DNA of 64,000 bases from an uncultured Collinsella sp. GTDB lineage: Bacteria; Actinomycetota; Coriobacteriia; Coriobacteriales; Coriobacteriaceae. Below the pieces are notes generated by a model. That model made no database searches. It was not told where the DNA came from and saw only the letters and a program-made list of their open reading frames with translations. Shown in pieces: positions 1 through 8,534 of this stretch. The DNA lies in assembly GCA_902489775.1 (NCBI GenBank), contig CABUBH010000004.1, positions 1 to 64,000 of the forward strand, written 5' to 3'. The position numbers and the translations under genes are program-made. Numbering within the stretch: position 1 is the stretch's first letter; every line of letters starts with the position of its first letter.

Positions 1-274
1 TTACAAGTCTTGCTCGAGATCGAGCGGAGGCTGGGCCCTGCCGAATCGGAGCTATGGCGACCAAAAATGTTGCCAGAAGACGCCGTCGACGCTGTTTGCG
101 ATGGGGCAGAGCTCGATGGCGGTTCGGCACAGTCTGTTTCGTCGGTTTCGCGGGGCGTTGATGGCCTGAAGGCGACCGTTGGAAAAAGCTCATTTCCGTG
201 GGGAAGAAACTTCTCGGTGAGTAAAGCTCATCGGAGCGGGGATAGAGCTTTGTCTGCGGGGTACGAAATGTTGG
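1..274. other. Window edge, no supported gene
   Basis: The first 274 bases lie downstream of the surface-protein gene that ends at 275. The plus strand is open in one frame from the window edge to about 399, but that frame runs antisense into the surface protein and its translation looks like random GC-rich sequence. The minus strand is interrupted by stops. No RNA gene, repeat or clear terminator was recognised here. Confidence 0.4.
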
Positions 275-1159
275 CTAGCGGTTGCGACGCCTTGTTGCAG
301 AAATGCCAACTGCCGCAACTACAGCACCGGCAACACTCAGGGCGGCTGCCATCGCACCGTTGTCGCCCGTCGCGGGTAGGGTGGCCCCGGCTGGTTTAAC
401 TGCCGCTACTGCCTTGGTGGAAACGGGATTTGCCGTGGGCTTTTTTGCATTGGGCTGCGGTGTGGGCTCGGGCTTGGTTTCCGGTTCGGGTTTGGAACCG
501 CTCGTATCGGTTGCAAACAAGTGCACGTCACTGTCGAAGACGTAACGGATGTAGTAATCGTGCCGCGTTTCGTGCATAATCCCCTGCCCGCTGTCGAAGT
601 CACGGTCAACGTGTGCGCCAAGGTAGGTTGAGCTGTTGAGGTCCAGCCTGTAAGGGATTTGGTCGTCGGCGTAACTGCCTGTAAAGACTACGGTTGCTCT
701 AACGTGATTGTCGATCATGGTCAGGGCAATAGAGACGCTGGCCTCTTTGGGGTTCTCGGTTTTTATAAGGCTTTCGGTATCGGTGTCGATCTTGAAGAGA
801 TGGACGGTGTCGTTAAGCCCGTAGATGAAGTCCTCGGGTTTGTCGGGAAAATCGTATACAAGAGCCTCGTTCTGGACCAACTCGAAAGCAGGGGGTAGCT
901 CCAAATCGTAGTAATGATCGACGACGGTGGTTGCTGTGAGGCTGCCTTCCGCGTTGACTTCTTCGCAGGTGATGGGTAATGCGACATCGGGTTCGGGCAT
1001 TTCGGTCGCCAGTGCTGCGCAGGGTAGCAAAAGCTGTCCTGTCATAAGAATGCTTACTCCGTAGGCGACGACTCTGGCGCCTGCATGAAGCTTGACGTTG
1101 CGGATAGACAGGCCAGTGCGTTTGTTATGGGTTTGCGGTGCAACATGCTGTCCATACAT
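275..1159 (-). CDS. LPxTG-anchored cell-surface protein
   Basis: Predicted secreted protein of 294 residues, covalently attached to the wall by a sortase. A hydrophobic export segment spans about residues 28-51 and ends in an Ala-x-Ala-like site. A folded region of unknown function follows (about 52-215), then a Pro/Glu/Lys-rich spacer. The C-terminus is a classic sorting signal: LPATG at about 261-265, a hydrophobic stretch, and a basic RRRNR tail. The ATG start at 1159 is preceded by AAGGAG at a 7-base spacing. It is transcribed divergently from the flavoprotein gene at 1480. The ectodomain resembles no family I can name; an adhesin or pilin-like role is possible but not shown. The sorting signal is certain, the biological role is not. 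Confidence 0.8.
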   Translation of the reverse strand: MYGQHVAPQTHNKRTGLSIRNVKLHAGARVVAYGVSILMTGQLLLPCAALATEMPEPDVALPITCEEVNAEGSLTATTVVDHYYDLELPPAFELVQNEALVYDFPDKPEDFIYGLNDTVHLFKIDTDTESLIKTENPKEASVSIALTMIDNHVRATVVFTGSYADDQIPYRLDLNSSTYLGAHVDRDFDSGQGIMHETRHDYYIRYVFDSDVHLFATDTSGSKPEPETKPEPTPQPNAKKPTANPVSTKAVAAVKPAGATLPATGDNGAMAAALSVAGAVVAAVGISATRRRNR

Positions 1160-1479
1160 AAGGCGCTCCTTGTTCGTAGGCCGGTTTCCGTGGATCTATA
1201 TTGCGCCTACCCGATTCGGCCAGGCTCATACACGCGAACGCTCACGCGAGCAGGAGAAAGCTCTAGTTAATTTTCCCACAGTCGACACTTTGCGGCCAAC
1301 GATTTGCTGTTCAATTCTCGGAGAGAGAATCAAGACAGTTAACGAGTTGTCAGGCAATGAGATTGTGTCTAGAGAGCACGAACAAGAGATGTGGTCTGCG
1401 GACGACTGAATAGCTCCATCTGTTTTGGTTACAACGAAATGTGTGCCGCGCGCCTGCGGCATGAAGGAGAGGGAATCCT
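1160..1479. other. Divergent intergenic region
   Basis: This 320-base spacer separates two divergently transcribed genes and must hold both promoters. It is AT-richer than its neighbours. A short inverted repeat (ATTCTC / GAGAAT, 1314-1330) sits in its middle and could be an operator. No ORF or structured RNA was recognised. A ribosome binding site AAGGAGAGG precedes the gene at 1480. Confidence 0.35.
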
Positions 1480-2010
1480 ATGAAAATCGTTGTATTGAGC
1501 GGTAGTCCGCGTAAGGGCGCCAATACCGACACCATGGTCGAGGCGTTTGCCGAGACCGCGCGCGAGGCCGGCCATGCGGTCGAGGTCGTCCGCGTTGCCG
1601 GCAAAAAGATCGCCGGCTGCTTGGGATGCCAGTACTGCTTCGCCCATGAGGGCGTCTGCGTGCAGAAGGATGACATGGCCGACGTGATCGAGTCGTTGAA
1701 AGACGCAGATATGGTCGTCTTCGCCTCGCCTATCTACTGGTTTGATATCACCGCGCAGGAGAAGGCCGCCATCGACCGCCTGTACGCCTTCGGTGCCACG
1801 GGATTCCCGTTCACCAAGACGGCCCTTTTGCTCGATAGTCACAGCGAGGGCGTCTATGACGCGGCGATCGCCATGTACAAGTCGGCCTGCGCATACTGCA
1901 AGTGGGAGGACCAGGGCATTGTCACCATCAGCGGCATGACCGAGCGCGACAGCATGGCCTCCTCGCCCAAGCTGGAAGAGGTGCGAGAGCTCGCTCGCAA
2001 GCTCGCCTAA
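1480..2010 (+). CDS. Flavodoxin-fold NAD(P)H/Fe-S flavoprotein
   Basis: Flavoprotein of 176 residues in the NADPH-dependent FMN reductase / iron-sulfur flavoprotein superfamily, cytoplasmic. The FMN phosphate-binding loop SGSPRKGANTD lies at residues 7-17. Four cysteines at 47, 50, 53 and 60 (CX2CX2CX6C) match the compact cluster of iron-sulfur flavoproteins, so a [4Fe-4S] cluster next to FMN is likely. The Y-W-F motif after FASPIY is typical of the family. The usual role is electron transfer or quinone/disulfide reduction with small redox partners; the substrate cannot be read from sequence. The start at 1480 follows AAGGAGAGGGAATCCT. It stands alone between a surface protein and an ATPase relic. 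Confidence 0.8.
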   Translation: MKIVVLSGSPRKGANTDTMVEAFAETAREAGHAVEVVRVAGKKIAGCLGCQYCFAHEGVCVQKDDMADVIESLKDADMVVFASPIYWFDITAQEKAAIDRLYAFGATGFPFTKTALLLDSHSEGVYDAAIAMYKSACAYCKWEDQGIVTISGMTERDSMASSPKLEEVRELARKLA

Positions 2011-2060
2011 GGACAAGAAGAGCGCATGACAATCGGCACGAGCAGAAATGCTTGCTGTCC

Positions 2061-2090
2061 TTACCAAGAGGATTGCTGATTGCCAAGCGT
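2061..2090 (+). repeat. Imperfect direct repeat, left copy
   Basis: A 30-base segment beginning TTACCAAGAGGATTGCTGAT is repeated with three mismatches and one gap at 3635-3663, in the same orientation. The two copies flank the ATPase relic and the DUF4143 ATPase gene, so they may mark the edges of an inserted or recombined module. Confidence 0.5.
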
Positions 2091-2118
2091 TGATACTCTC
2101 GCGGGCAATTCCGGCGAG

Positions 2119-2335
2119 CTAAAACGCCTTCTCGCTCAAGAACTCCCTGAATACGGGGATGTCAAAGCCCACGAGGCCACGTCCGCGCTCCCCGATAACG
2201 CCGTCTTCGAGGAGGCGGCGTTTGTACTGACTTGCATAGTTGCTAGCGACGCCCATGCGCTTGGCTATCTCCGAGACCCTGCTGGGGCCAGAATCGAACA
2301 GAAGACTGAGGGTGAAAATCGGGAGTTCTATTCCC
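2119..2335 (-). pseudogene. Relic of winged-helix AAA ATPase C-terminus
   Basis: The minus-strand frame ending at 2119 encodes a protein-like tail: SRVSEIAKRMGVASNYASQY, then a KRRLLEDGVIGERGRG stretch, then FDIPVFREFLSEKAF. This matches the C-terminal winged-helix domain of bacterial ATP-binding proteins of the Orc1/Cdc6-like AAA type, in which the helix pair reads as MarR-like. Upstream of about 2335 the frame turns into the antisense of the next gene and no ATPase core (Walker A or B) is present. I infer that the N-terminal part, perhaps 300 residues, was lost when the neighbouring region was rearranged. It would not be translated usefully. Confidence 0.6.
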
Positions 2336-2341
2336 GATTTT
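2315..2341. promoter_or_regulatory. Perfect palindrome before ATPase gene
   Basis: AAAATCGGGA (2315-2324) and TCCCGATTTT (2332-2341) form a perfect 10-bp inverted repeat around a 7-base spacer. A further half-site-like CGATTT follows at about 2344. It lies 52 bases before the ATG of the DUF4143 ATPase, so it could be an operator or the stem of a transcript leader. No cognate regulator is evident nearby. Confidence 0.4.
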
Positions 2342-2392
2342 GACCGATTTAGGATTGTGCGAGATAATGAACTCCGAACAGGAGGCGATTCT

Positions 2393-3601
2393 ATGTACAT
2401 CGAGCGCGAAATTGAACAGACGATAGATTCGATGCTGGGGCAGGGAAAAGTTGTCCTGGTGACCGGGGCGCGCCAAGTTGGGAAGACGACGGTTCTCAAG
2501 CAACATCTGGGCGACCGATTCGACTATGTTTCGATGGAGAACCCGCGGGATTATCTTCTTGCAAAAGAGGATGCCGCCCTGTTTTTCGAGTCTCATGATC
2601 TGCCGATCATCATCGATGAGATTCAGCGCGTGCCTGAGCTTTTTTCTCCGGTGAAGTGGGTTGTTGATCAATCAGAGGAGAAGGGTCGAATCGTCCTCAC
2701 GGGATCCCAGACATATCACCTCATGAAAGGGGTGAGCGAATCTTTAGCGGGGAGGATCAGAATCTTGGAGATGCCCTCTCTAAGTTTGCGAGAGCTCGTT
2801 GGCGGTTCCCAGAGTCCTCGTCCGTATATCCCCAAAAAGATTTCCTTAGCATCTAAGATGTCTTCGGGAAATATTTGGAACATCATCCATAGGGGTTCGA
2901 TGCCCGAACTGCAAGATCCGAATATCGAGTGGGACTCCTATTATTCCGACTACGTTGCCGCATATCTCGAACGTGATGTTCGCGATCTTGTAAACGTGAA
3001 GGATGAGGCGAAGTTCTACAGCTTTATGGTCGCGTGCGCAGCGAGAACGGGGCAACTGTTGAATGCCACCGATATTGGAAACACCGTTGACGTCGACCGT
3101 AAGACGGTAAAGGCTTGGCTCTCGGTTTTGCAGGCGTCGAACATCGTTCGGATTGTCGAGCCCTTTTGGCCTAATGTCGATAAGCGTCTGACCAAGACCC
3201 CTAAGATATTCTTCATGGATACAGGTCTTGTTTGTCATCTAACGAGATGGATAACGCCGGAGCAATTGCGCAACGGGGCTGCGGCGGGGCATATATTTGA
3301 GACGTTCGTAGTCTCGGAAATTTTGAAGAGCTTTATGAACGCGGGGAAGAGCCTTCGTGACATATGGTTCTACCGGGATCAAAAGAAGCGCGAAATTGAT
3401 TTGCTCATCCAAGAGGGCCATATCTTACATCCCGTCGAGGTGAAGATGTCTGCCACGGTGGGCAGAGACGCGGTGAAGAACTTTACCTGTCTCGACGGCC
3501 TTTCTGGCTATGAGATTGGCTTTGGACACGTTGTCTGCCAAGCTCCGGAACCATACCTCATTACCAAGGATGTCCAGGCGGTTCCCGTGTGGTGCATATG
3601 A
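2393..3601 (+). CDS. DUF4143-type ATP-binding protein
   Basis: Cytoplasmic P-loop ATPase of 402 residues with the AAA_14 plus DUF4143 arrangement. Walker A GARQVGKTT is at residues 25-33. Walker B sits in LPIIIDEIQRVP at about 75-86, followed by a sensor-like LTGSQ. The C-terminal half carries YRDQKKREIDLL and then HPVEVK, an EID...VEVK pattern like a PD-(D/E)xK nuclease-like fold. Such proteins are widespread and often mobile; their function is unsettled, with genome-defence or toxin-antitoxin-like roles suggested. The ATG at 2393 follows AGGAGG, which favours it over an upstream in-frame start inside the ATPase relic. Its GC content is lower than that of its neighbours, which fits recent acquisition. 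Confidence 0.85.
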   Translation: MYIEREIEQTIDSMLGQGKVVLVTGARQVGKTTVLKQHLGDRFDYVSMENPRDYLLAKEDAALFFESHDLPIIIDEIQRVPELFSPVKWVVDQSEEKGRIVLTGSQTYHLMKGVSESLAGRIRILEMPSLSLRELVGGSQSPRPYIPKKISLASKMSSGNIWNIIHRGSMPELQDPNIEWDSYYSDYVAAYLERDVRDLVNVKDEAKFYSFMVACAARTGQLLNATDIGNTVDVDRKTVKAWLSVLQASNIVRIVEPFWPNVDKRLTKTPKIFFMDTGLVCHLTRWITPEQLRNGAAAGHIFETFVVSEILKSFMNAGKSLRDIWFYRDQKKREIDLLIQEGHILHPVEVKMSATVGRDAVKNFTCLDGLSGYEIGFGHVVCQAPEPYLITKDVQAVPVWCI

Positions 3602-3634
3602 TTTATGTAGCAATGGCGCGGTCTTGATTGATGG

Positions 3635-3663
3635 TTACCAAAGGATCGCTGATCGCCATGCGT
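3635..3663 (+). repeat. Imperfect direct repeat, right copy
   Basis: This 29-base segment (TTACCAAAGGATCGCTGATC and onward) matches 2061-2090 with three mismatches and one gap. It lies just after the DUF4143 ATPase gene and completes the flanking pair. Confidence 0.5.
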
Positions 3664-3706
3664 AGTTGCTGACATTGTCGTCTTTGCCTTGCATGTCTAA
3701 TGGCGG

Positions 3707-3740
3707 GGCCCGGAGCTCAGTATTTACTGCGCTCCGGGCC
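3707..3740. terminator. Convergent hairpin terminator
   Basis: GGCCCGGAGC (3707-3716) and GCTCCGGGCC (3731-3740) form a perfect 10-bp GC-rich stem with a 14-base loop, between the convergent ATPase (+) and topoisomerase (-) genes. No long T-run follows on either side, so it may act as a bidirectional barrier. Confidence 0.6.
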
Positions 3741-3780
3741 TCGTAGGTTTGTGGCTTGGACCAGCTCGATTGCCGTCGTC

Positions 3781-6021
3781 CTAGTCAAACAAGCTCGGCA
3801 TGTCGTTTTCCTTCATGAGGGCACCGGCGGAGGGTAGGCTCTGCGCGGTGAACTTCTCGGCGGAAACGCCGGCGCCGAGGATGTCCTCGGTCGTGCCGAC
3901 CGTGGTGACCGAGCGGCCCTTCTTGGCCGTGAATGCCTGGACGCCCTGCGTGTTGGTGGTCGTCTTGGTCTTGAGCAACGACGTGTTGAAGTTCATCAGG
4001 CGGTAGTCGCTCGAGACCAGCGCAATGTCGCGGTCCTCTTTGAGCACCTGGGCATACAGCAACTTGCTGCCGCCGTAGATGGCGTTTTTGAGGCGCTTGC
4101 GGTTGGTCTTGGTGACGTATCCGGAAAGCGCGACGCGCACCACGCGGCCGTTTTCAAAGACAAACAGCGCGTCAGCCTTGTAGTCCTCGGGGTCGATAAC
4201 CCAGATGACGCTCTCGTCGGGTTCCATCTCAAGATCGGTCGGCAGGTACGAGCCCAGCTGGGCCGACTTGGTGTCCTCAAACTGCGCGACCTTGCACTTG
4301 TACACCTGGCTCTTGTTGGTAAACACGAGCAGCTCGTGCGTGTTGGAGGATGGGAACTCGATAAAGGGCTTGTCGCCGTCCTTGTACTTGAGCGTGGCAG
4401 CCTTCTTGAGCACACGGTCCGTCATCTTCTTGAGGTAGCCGTCGCGCGAGAGCATGATGGTCACTGGGTACTCCTCGACCTCGGGCTCCAGGCTCACCTC
4501 GACAACCTCGTGGGGCTCGATCCTGCCCGTGCGGCGCGGCATCACGTACTTCTTGTTGACGGCGGCCAGCTCGTCGCTGATGACCTTCTTGATATTCTCC
4601 TCGCTCGAGAGGATTTCCTCGAGCTCGGCAATCTCGCCTTCGAGCTTGGCGATGTCCTTGGTGCGGTTGAGAATGTACTCCTCGTTGATGTTGCGGAGCT
4701 TGAGCTCGGCAACAAACTCGGCCTGGGTCTCGTCGATGTCGAAACCCTTCATAAGGTTGGGCACGACCTCGGCCTCAAGTTTGGTGCCGCGGATGATGGC
4801 GATGGCCTTGTCGATGTCGAGCAGAATCGCTTCGAGGCCGTGCAGCAGGTGCAGGCGCTCGGACTTTTTGCCCAGGTCAAAGTTAATGCGGCGACGCGTG
4901 GACTCAATACGCCACTTGACCCACTCGTGCAGGATCTGGCGCACGCCCATAACGCGAGGGTAACCATCGACCAGCACGTTGAAGTTGCACGAGAACGAAT
5001 CCTGCAGCGTGGTCGAGCGATAGAGCTTGGCCATGAGCTTGTCGGGGTCGACACCGCGCTTAAGGTCGATGGCGATGCGCAGACCCGAAAGGTCGGTCTC
5101 GTCGCGGATGTCGGCGATCTCCTTGACCTTGCCCTCCTTGGAGAGCTTGACGATGCGCTCGATGATGACATCGGTCTTGGTGGTGTAGGGGATCTCGTAC
5201 ACCTCGATGATGCGCTCTTCGGGAATCCAGCGCCAGCGGGAGCGGATCTGGAAGCTGCCCAGGCCGGTCTCGATAATCTTTTCCATCTCCTCGCGGCGGT
5301 AGATAATTTCACCGCCGGTCGAGAAGTCGGGCATGGGCATGTACTCGAGCAGGTCGCAGTCGGGATCCTGCAGGTAGTGCATCGTGGCAGTGCAGACCTC
5401 GTTGAGGTTGAAGCCGCAGATGTCAGAAGCCATGGCGACGCCGATGCCCTTGTTGGCCGAGACAAGGATGTTGGGGAACGTGGTGGGCAGCAGGCGCGGC
5501 TCCTTCATGGCGCCGTCATAGCTGTCGACGAAGTCGACCGGGTCCTTGTCGATGTCCTTGAAGATCTCGGCGCTGATGGGGGAGAGCTTGGCCTCGGTAT
5601 AACGCGAGGCGGCGTAGCTCAGGTCGCCCGAATAGTACTTGCCAAAGTTGCCCTTCGACTCCACAAAGGGGGCGAGCAGCGCCTCGTTGCCGGTTGCCAG
5701 ACGCACCATCGTCTCGTAGATCGCGGCGTCGCCGTGCGGGTTGAGCTTCATGGTCTGGCCCACGATGTTGGCGCTCTTCTGGCGCTCGCCCTTGAGCAGA
5801 CCCATTTTGTACATGGTGTAGAGCAGCTTGCGGTGCGAGGGCTTAAAGCCATCGATCTCGGGGAATGCACGCGAGACATTGACGCTCATGGCGTAGGGCA
5901 TGTAGTTGACCTCGAGCGTCTGCGTGATCGGCTGGTCGGTGACCTCGGAGTGCAGGCCGATGACGTTCTCGGCGTTGACCTGCTTTTTCTTTGGCTGGTT
6001 CTTCGTCTTCTTCTTTGCCAC
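3781..6021 (-). CDS. Type IIA topoisomerase subunit A (ParC/GyrA-like)
   Basis: DNA-cleaving subunit of a type IIA topoisomerase, 746 residues. The winged-helix catalytic region holds the active-site tyrosine Y141 in AASRYTEAKL. The region equivalent to the quinolone-resistance region reads NPHGDAAIYETMVR (95-108), so the usual Ser and Asp are Ala99 and Glu103. A coiled-coil segment with LEGEIAELEEIL follows, then degenerate beta-pinwheel blades to the acidic C-terminus ENDMPSLFD. The C-terminal domain is short and no clear GyrA box was seen, which favours topoisomerase IV (decatenation) over gyrase. The basic N-terminus (MAKKKTKNQPKKKQ) is unusual. It lies 45 bases downstream of the B subunit and is surely cotranscribed with it. 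Confidence 0.9.
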   Translation of the reverse strand: MAKKKTKNQPKKKQVNAENVIGLHSEVTDQPITQTLEVNYMPYAMSVNVSRAFPEIDGFKPSHRKLLYTMYKMGLLKGERQKSANIVGQTMKLNPHGDAAIYETMVRLATGNEALLAPFVESKGNFGKYYSGDLSYAASRYTEAKLSPISAEIFKDIDKDPVDFVDSYDGAMKEPRLLPTTFPNILVSANKGIGVAMASDICGFNLNEVCTATMHYLQDPDCDLLEYMPMPDFSTGGEIIYRREEMEKIIETGLGSFQIRSRWRWIPEERIIEVYEIPYTTKTDVIIERIVKLSKEGKVKEIADIRDETDLSGLRIAIDLKRGVDPDKLMAKLYRSTTLQDSFSCNFNVLVDGYPRVMGVRQILHEWVKWRIESTRRRINFDLGKKSERLHLLHGLEAILLDIDKAIAIIRGTKLEAEVVPNLMKGFDIDETQAEFVAELKLRNINEEYILNRTKDIAKLEGEIAELEEILSSEENIKKVISDELAAVNKKYVMPRRTGRIEPHEVVEVSLEPEVEEYPVTIMLSRDGYLKKMTDRVLKKAATLKYKDGDKPFIEFPSSNTHELLVFTNKSQVYKCKVAQFEDTKSAQLGSYLPTDLEMEPDESVIWVIDPEDYKADALFVFENGRVVRVALSGYVTKTNRKRLKNAIYGGSKLLYAQVLKEDRDIALVSSDYRLMNFNTSLLKTKTTTNTQGVQAFTAKKGRSVTTVGTTEDILGAGVSAEKFTAQSLPSAGALMKENDMPSLFD

Positions 6022-6066
6022 GATTTCCTCTTGAACTTCTTATGGGCCGTCGTTATCGATTTGCTG

Positions 6067-8064
6067 CTACTGCAGGTCCAGCTGGTCCAGGTATTCCTTG
6101 CCGTGCTCGGAGATATGGCGCTTGCGGCCCGCCTCGTCGTTGCCCAGCAACAGGTTGAACATGGTTTCCATCTTGGTGACGTCTTCGGGCTCCACCTTGA
6201 TCAGGCGGCGCGTCTCGGGGTTCATGGTGGTGAGCCACATCATGTCCGGATCGTTCTCACCAAGACCCTTGGAGCGGTTGATGGAACACTTCTGGTCGCC
6301 GATCTCCTTGAGGATGCCGTTCTTCTCGAGCTCGGTGTAGGCAAAGTAGGTCTTTTCTTTGCAGTTGATCTCGTAGAGCGGTGACTCGGCGATATAAACG
6401 TAGCCCTCGTCGATAAGCGTGGGCACCAGTCGATAGAGCATGGTGAGTACGAGCGTGCGGATGTGATAACCATCGACGTCGGCGTCCGTACAGATGATGA
6501 CCTTGTTCCAGTTGAGGTTGTCCAGGTCAAAGGCGCCCAGGTTCTTGATGCGCTTGTCCTTGATCTCCACGCCGCAGCCCAGCACGCGCATGAGGTCCAT
6601 GATGATGTCGGACTTAAAGATGCGCGGGTAGTCCTCCTTTAGGCAGTTGAGGATTTTGCCGCGGACGGGCATGACACCCTGGAACTCGGCATCGCGCGAG
6701 GTGCGAATGGCGCCTGCTGCCGAGTCGCCCTCTACGATGTAGATCTCGCGGCGGCTCTTGTCTTTGGAACGGCAGTCGATGAACTTCTGCACGCGGTTGG
6801 CCATGTCGGTCTTCTGCTGCAGGTTGGTCTTGATGCTCTGGCGCGTCTTCTCGGCATTCTCGCGCGAGCGCTTGTTGATGAGCACCTGCTCCATAATCTT
6901 GTTGGCGGCGTCTTTGTTCTCGATCAAGTAGGTCGAGAGGCGCTCCTTAAAGAAGGCCGTCATGGCCTGCTGGATAAAGCGGTTGTTGATGGCCTTCTTG
7001 GTCTGGTTTTCGTAGGACGTCTGGGTGGAGAAGCAGTTGGTCACCAGTACCAGACAGTCCTGGACGTCCTGCCATTTGATGCCGCTCTCGTTTTTGTTGT
7101 ACTTGCCCTGTTGCTTAATGTAAGCATCGATGGCGCTGGTGAGGGCGCTGCGGGCAGCCTTCTCGGGCGAGCCGCCGTTCTCGAGCCACGATGAGTTGTG
7201 GTAGTACTCCTGCATCATGAAGGTGCGCGAGAAGCACATGCATGCGGTAATCTTGACGTTGTAGTCGGGCAGGTCCTCGCGATCGCGACCGCGACGGTCG
7301 GCCTCGATAAAGAAAGGCTCGGTGAGGTAGTCGGCACCGACCTTCTCGAGCACGTAGTCCTCGATGCCTTTGGGATAGCAGAAGTCCTCTTCGGAAAACT
7401 CGCCATCGTCGCCCTCGATGCGCAGGCGGAAGGTCACGTTGGCGTTGACCACGGCCTGGCGTCGCATAGTCTCGCGATACCAATCGTGGGGAATGCTGAT
7501 GGAGGTAAAGACCTCAAGATCGGGGCGCCACTTGATGGTGGTGCCGGTGCGGTCCTCGTCGCTGGGCTCAATCTCGAGTGCCCTCTTTTTGGCGCCGACG
7601 ACCTTGCCCTTCTTAAAGTGCAGGGAGTACTTGTTGCCATCGCGCCAGACCGTGACATCCATGTATTCGGAGGCGTATTGGGTCGCGCACGAGCCCAGGC
7701 CGTTGGTGCCGAGCGAGAAGTCGTAGTCACCGCCCTGGTTGTTGTTGTATTTGCCGCCGGCATAGAGCTCGCAAAAGACGAGTTCCCAGTTAAAGCGCTT
7801 CTCGGAGGGGTTCCAGTCGAGCGGGCAGCCACGGCCGTTGTCCTCTACCTGAATGGAACCATCGCGAAAGGCGGTAAGGGTGATGAGCTTGCCGTAGCCC
7901 TGGCGCGCCTCGTCAACGGCGTTTGACAGGATCTCGAAGGCGGCATGCGCGCAGCCGTCGAGTCCGTCCGAGCCAAAGATGACGGCGGGGCGCAGGCGTA
8001 CGCGCTCCTCGTCCTTGAGCTGGCGGATACTGTCGTTACCATAGTTTGCGGTGTTTTTTGCCAT
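6067..8064 (-). CDS. Type IIA topoisomerase subunit B (ParE/GyrB-like)
   Basis: ATPase subunit of the topoisomerase, 666 residues from the start chosen. The GHKL ATP site is intact: E44 and N48 in FEILSNAVDEA, D75 in VEDNGRG, and a glycine-rich lid LGTNGLGS. The TOPRIM domain has EGDSAAGA and TDADVDG. The usual RKRPGMYIG loop is replaced by RLRPAVIFGSDGLDG, which marks a divergent subfamily seen in clostridia and coriobacteria, so assignment to topoisomerase IV or gyrase is provisional. The reading frame is open to 8163, but the start at 8064 (MAKNTANYG) begins where family homology begins, with AAAGGAG and GAGAG motifs upstream. The residues before it are not protein-like. It forms an operon with the A subunit. 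Confidence 0.88.
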   Translation of the reverse strand: MAKNTANYGNDSIRQLKDEERVRLRPAVIFGSDGLDGCAHAAFEILSNAVDEARQGYGKLITLTAFRDGSIQVEDNGRGCPLDWNPSEKRFNWELVFCELYAGGKYNNNQGGDYDFSLGTNGLGSCATQYASEYMDVTVWRDGNKYSLHFKKGKVVGAKKRALEIEPSDEDRTGTTIKWRPDLEVFTSISIPHDWYRETMRRQAVVNANVTFRLRIEGDDGEFSEEDFCYPKGIEDYVLEKVGADYLTEPFFIEADRRGRDREDLPDYNVKITACMCFSRTFMMQEYYHNSSWLENGGSPEKAARSALTSAIDAYIKQQGKYNKNESGIKWQDVQDCLVLVTNCFSTQTSYENQTKKAINNRFIQQAMTAFFKERLSTYLIENKDAANKIMEQVLINKRSRENAEKTRQSIKTNLQQKTDMANRVQKFIDCRSKDKSRREIYIVEGDSAAGAIRTSRDAEFQGVMPVRGKILNCLKEDYPRIFKSDIIMDLMRVLGCGVEIKDKRIKNLGAFDLDNLNWNKVIICTDADVDGYHIRTLVLTMLYRLVPTLIDEGYVYIAESPLYEINCKEKTYFAYTELEKNGILKEIGDQKCSINRSKGLGENDPDMMWLTTMNPETRRLIKVEPEDVTKMETMFNLLLGNDEAGRKRHISEHGKEYLDQLDLQ

Positions 8065-8534
8065 ACTCGCTCTCTCGATGCTCCTTTGCTGCGTTTTAGT
8101 CATATAGATAGTCAAGGTAGCATAGCCCAGCCCTTGGGCGATTCCAACCAACACGAAATCCATCGAACAATCGTTCGGAGTTCGATGGAGATTCGTTTAC
8201 TCGGACAAAACCGACTCGGTTCTGTCCGAGTAAGTTTGAAAGCGGTCGAATGCGTCCTGCTGCGTTTGCGGTTGGATGCGTTTGTCAAAAACGCGCCATG
8301 CGGATTATTGGATTGAATCGAACATTGGGACAGGCGTCTCATTTTATGGGCCGAGGGCGTGTGTATACGAGTCTTTTTGGTCCATGGGGGATGCTGGGCG
8401 GTTGCTAGTTGGGCCATGGGTCACTTCGCCCGCGCCGCGTTTAGTCATACGCTCATAGTGGAAGCCGATGCCACGGAGTCGACTTGGGACTCGGGCAACG
8501 GATGAGCTGCAAGCCGAAAGGAGCTGTGAGAACG
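8065..8534. other. Intergenic region with tandem palindromes
   Basis: These 470 bases separate the topoisomerase operon (-) from the lipoprotein gene (+) and must contain both promoters. The left part holds two adjacent perfect palindromes (8160-8188 and 8197-8233, listed separately) and a small GCGTTT/AAACGC hairpin at about 8278. The right part (8300-8530) has no ORF I can support. The lipoprotein has a good AAAGGAG site at 8517-8523. Confidence 0.4.
8160..8233. repeat. Two tandem perfect palindromes
   Basis: The first is CCATCGAAC (8160-8168) / GTTCGATGG (8180-8188) with an 11-base loop. The second is TTACTCGGACA (8197-8207) / TGTCCGAGTAA (8223-8233), whose 15-base centre is itself nearly palindromic (AACCG/CGGTT). 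They lie about 100-170 bases upstream of the topoisomerase B start, within its probable promoter or leader. They could be operators, a leader RNA structure, or a repeat element. Confidence 0.5.

Noticed and set aside
10..399. Plus-strand open frame at the window edge
   Set aside because: It overlaps the surface-protein gene antisense, and its translation is compositionally random with no domain.
4336..6384. 682-codon plus-strand frame
   Set aside because: It lies antisense to the two topoisomerase genes. Long mirror frames are a by-product of GC-rich codon bias; no motif or ribosome site.
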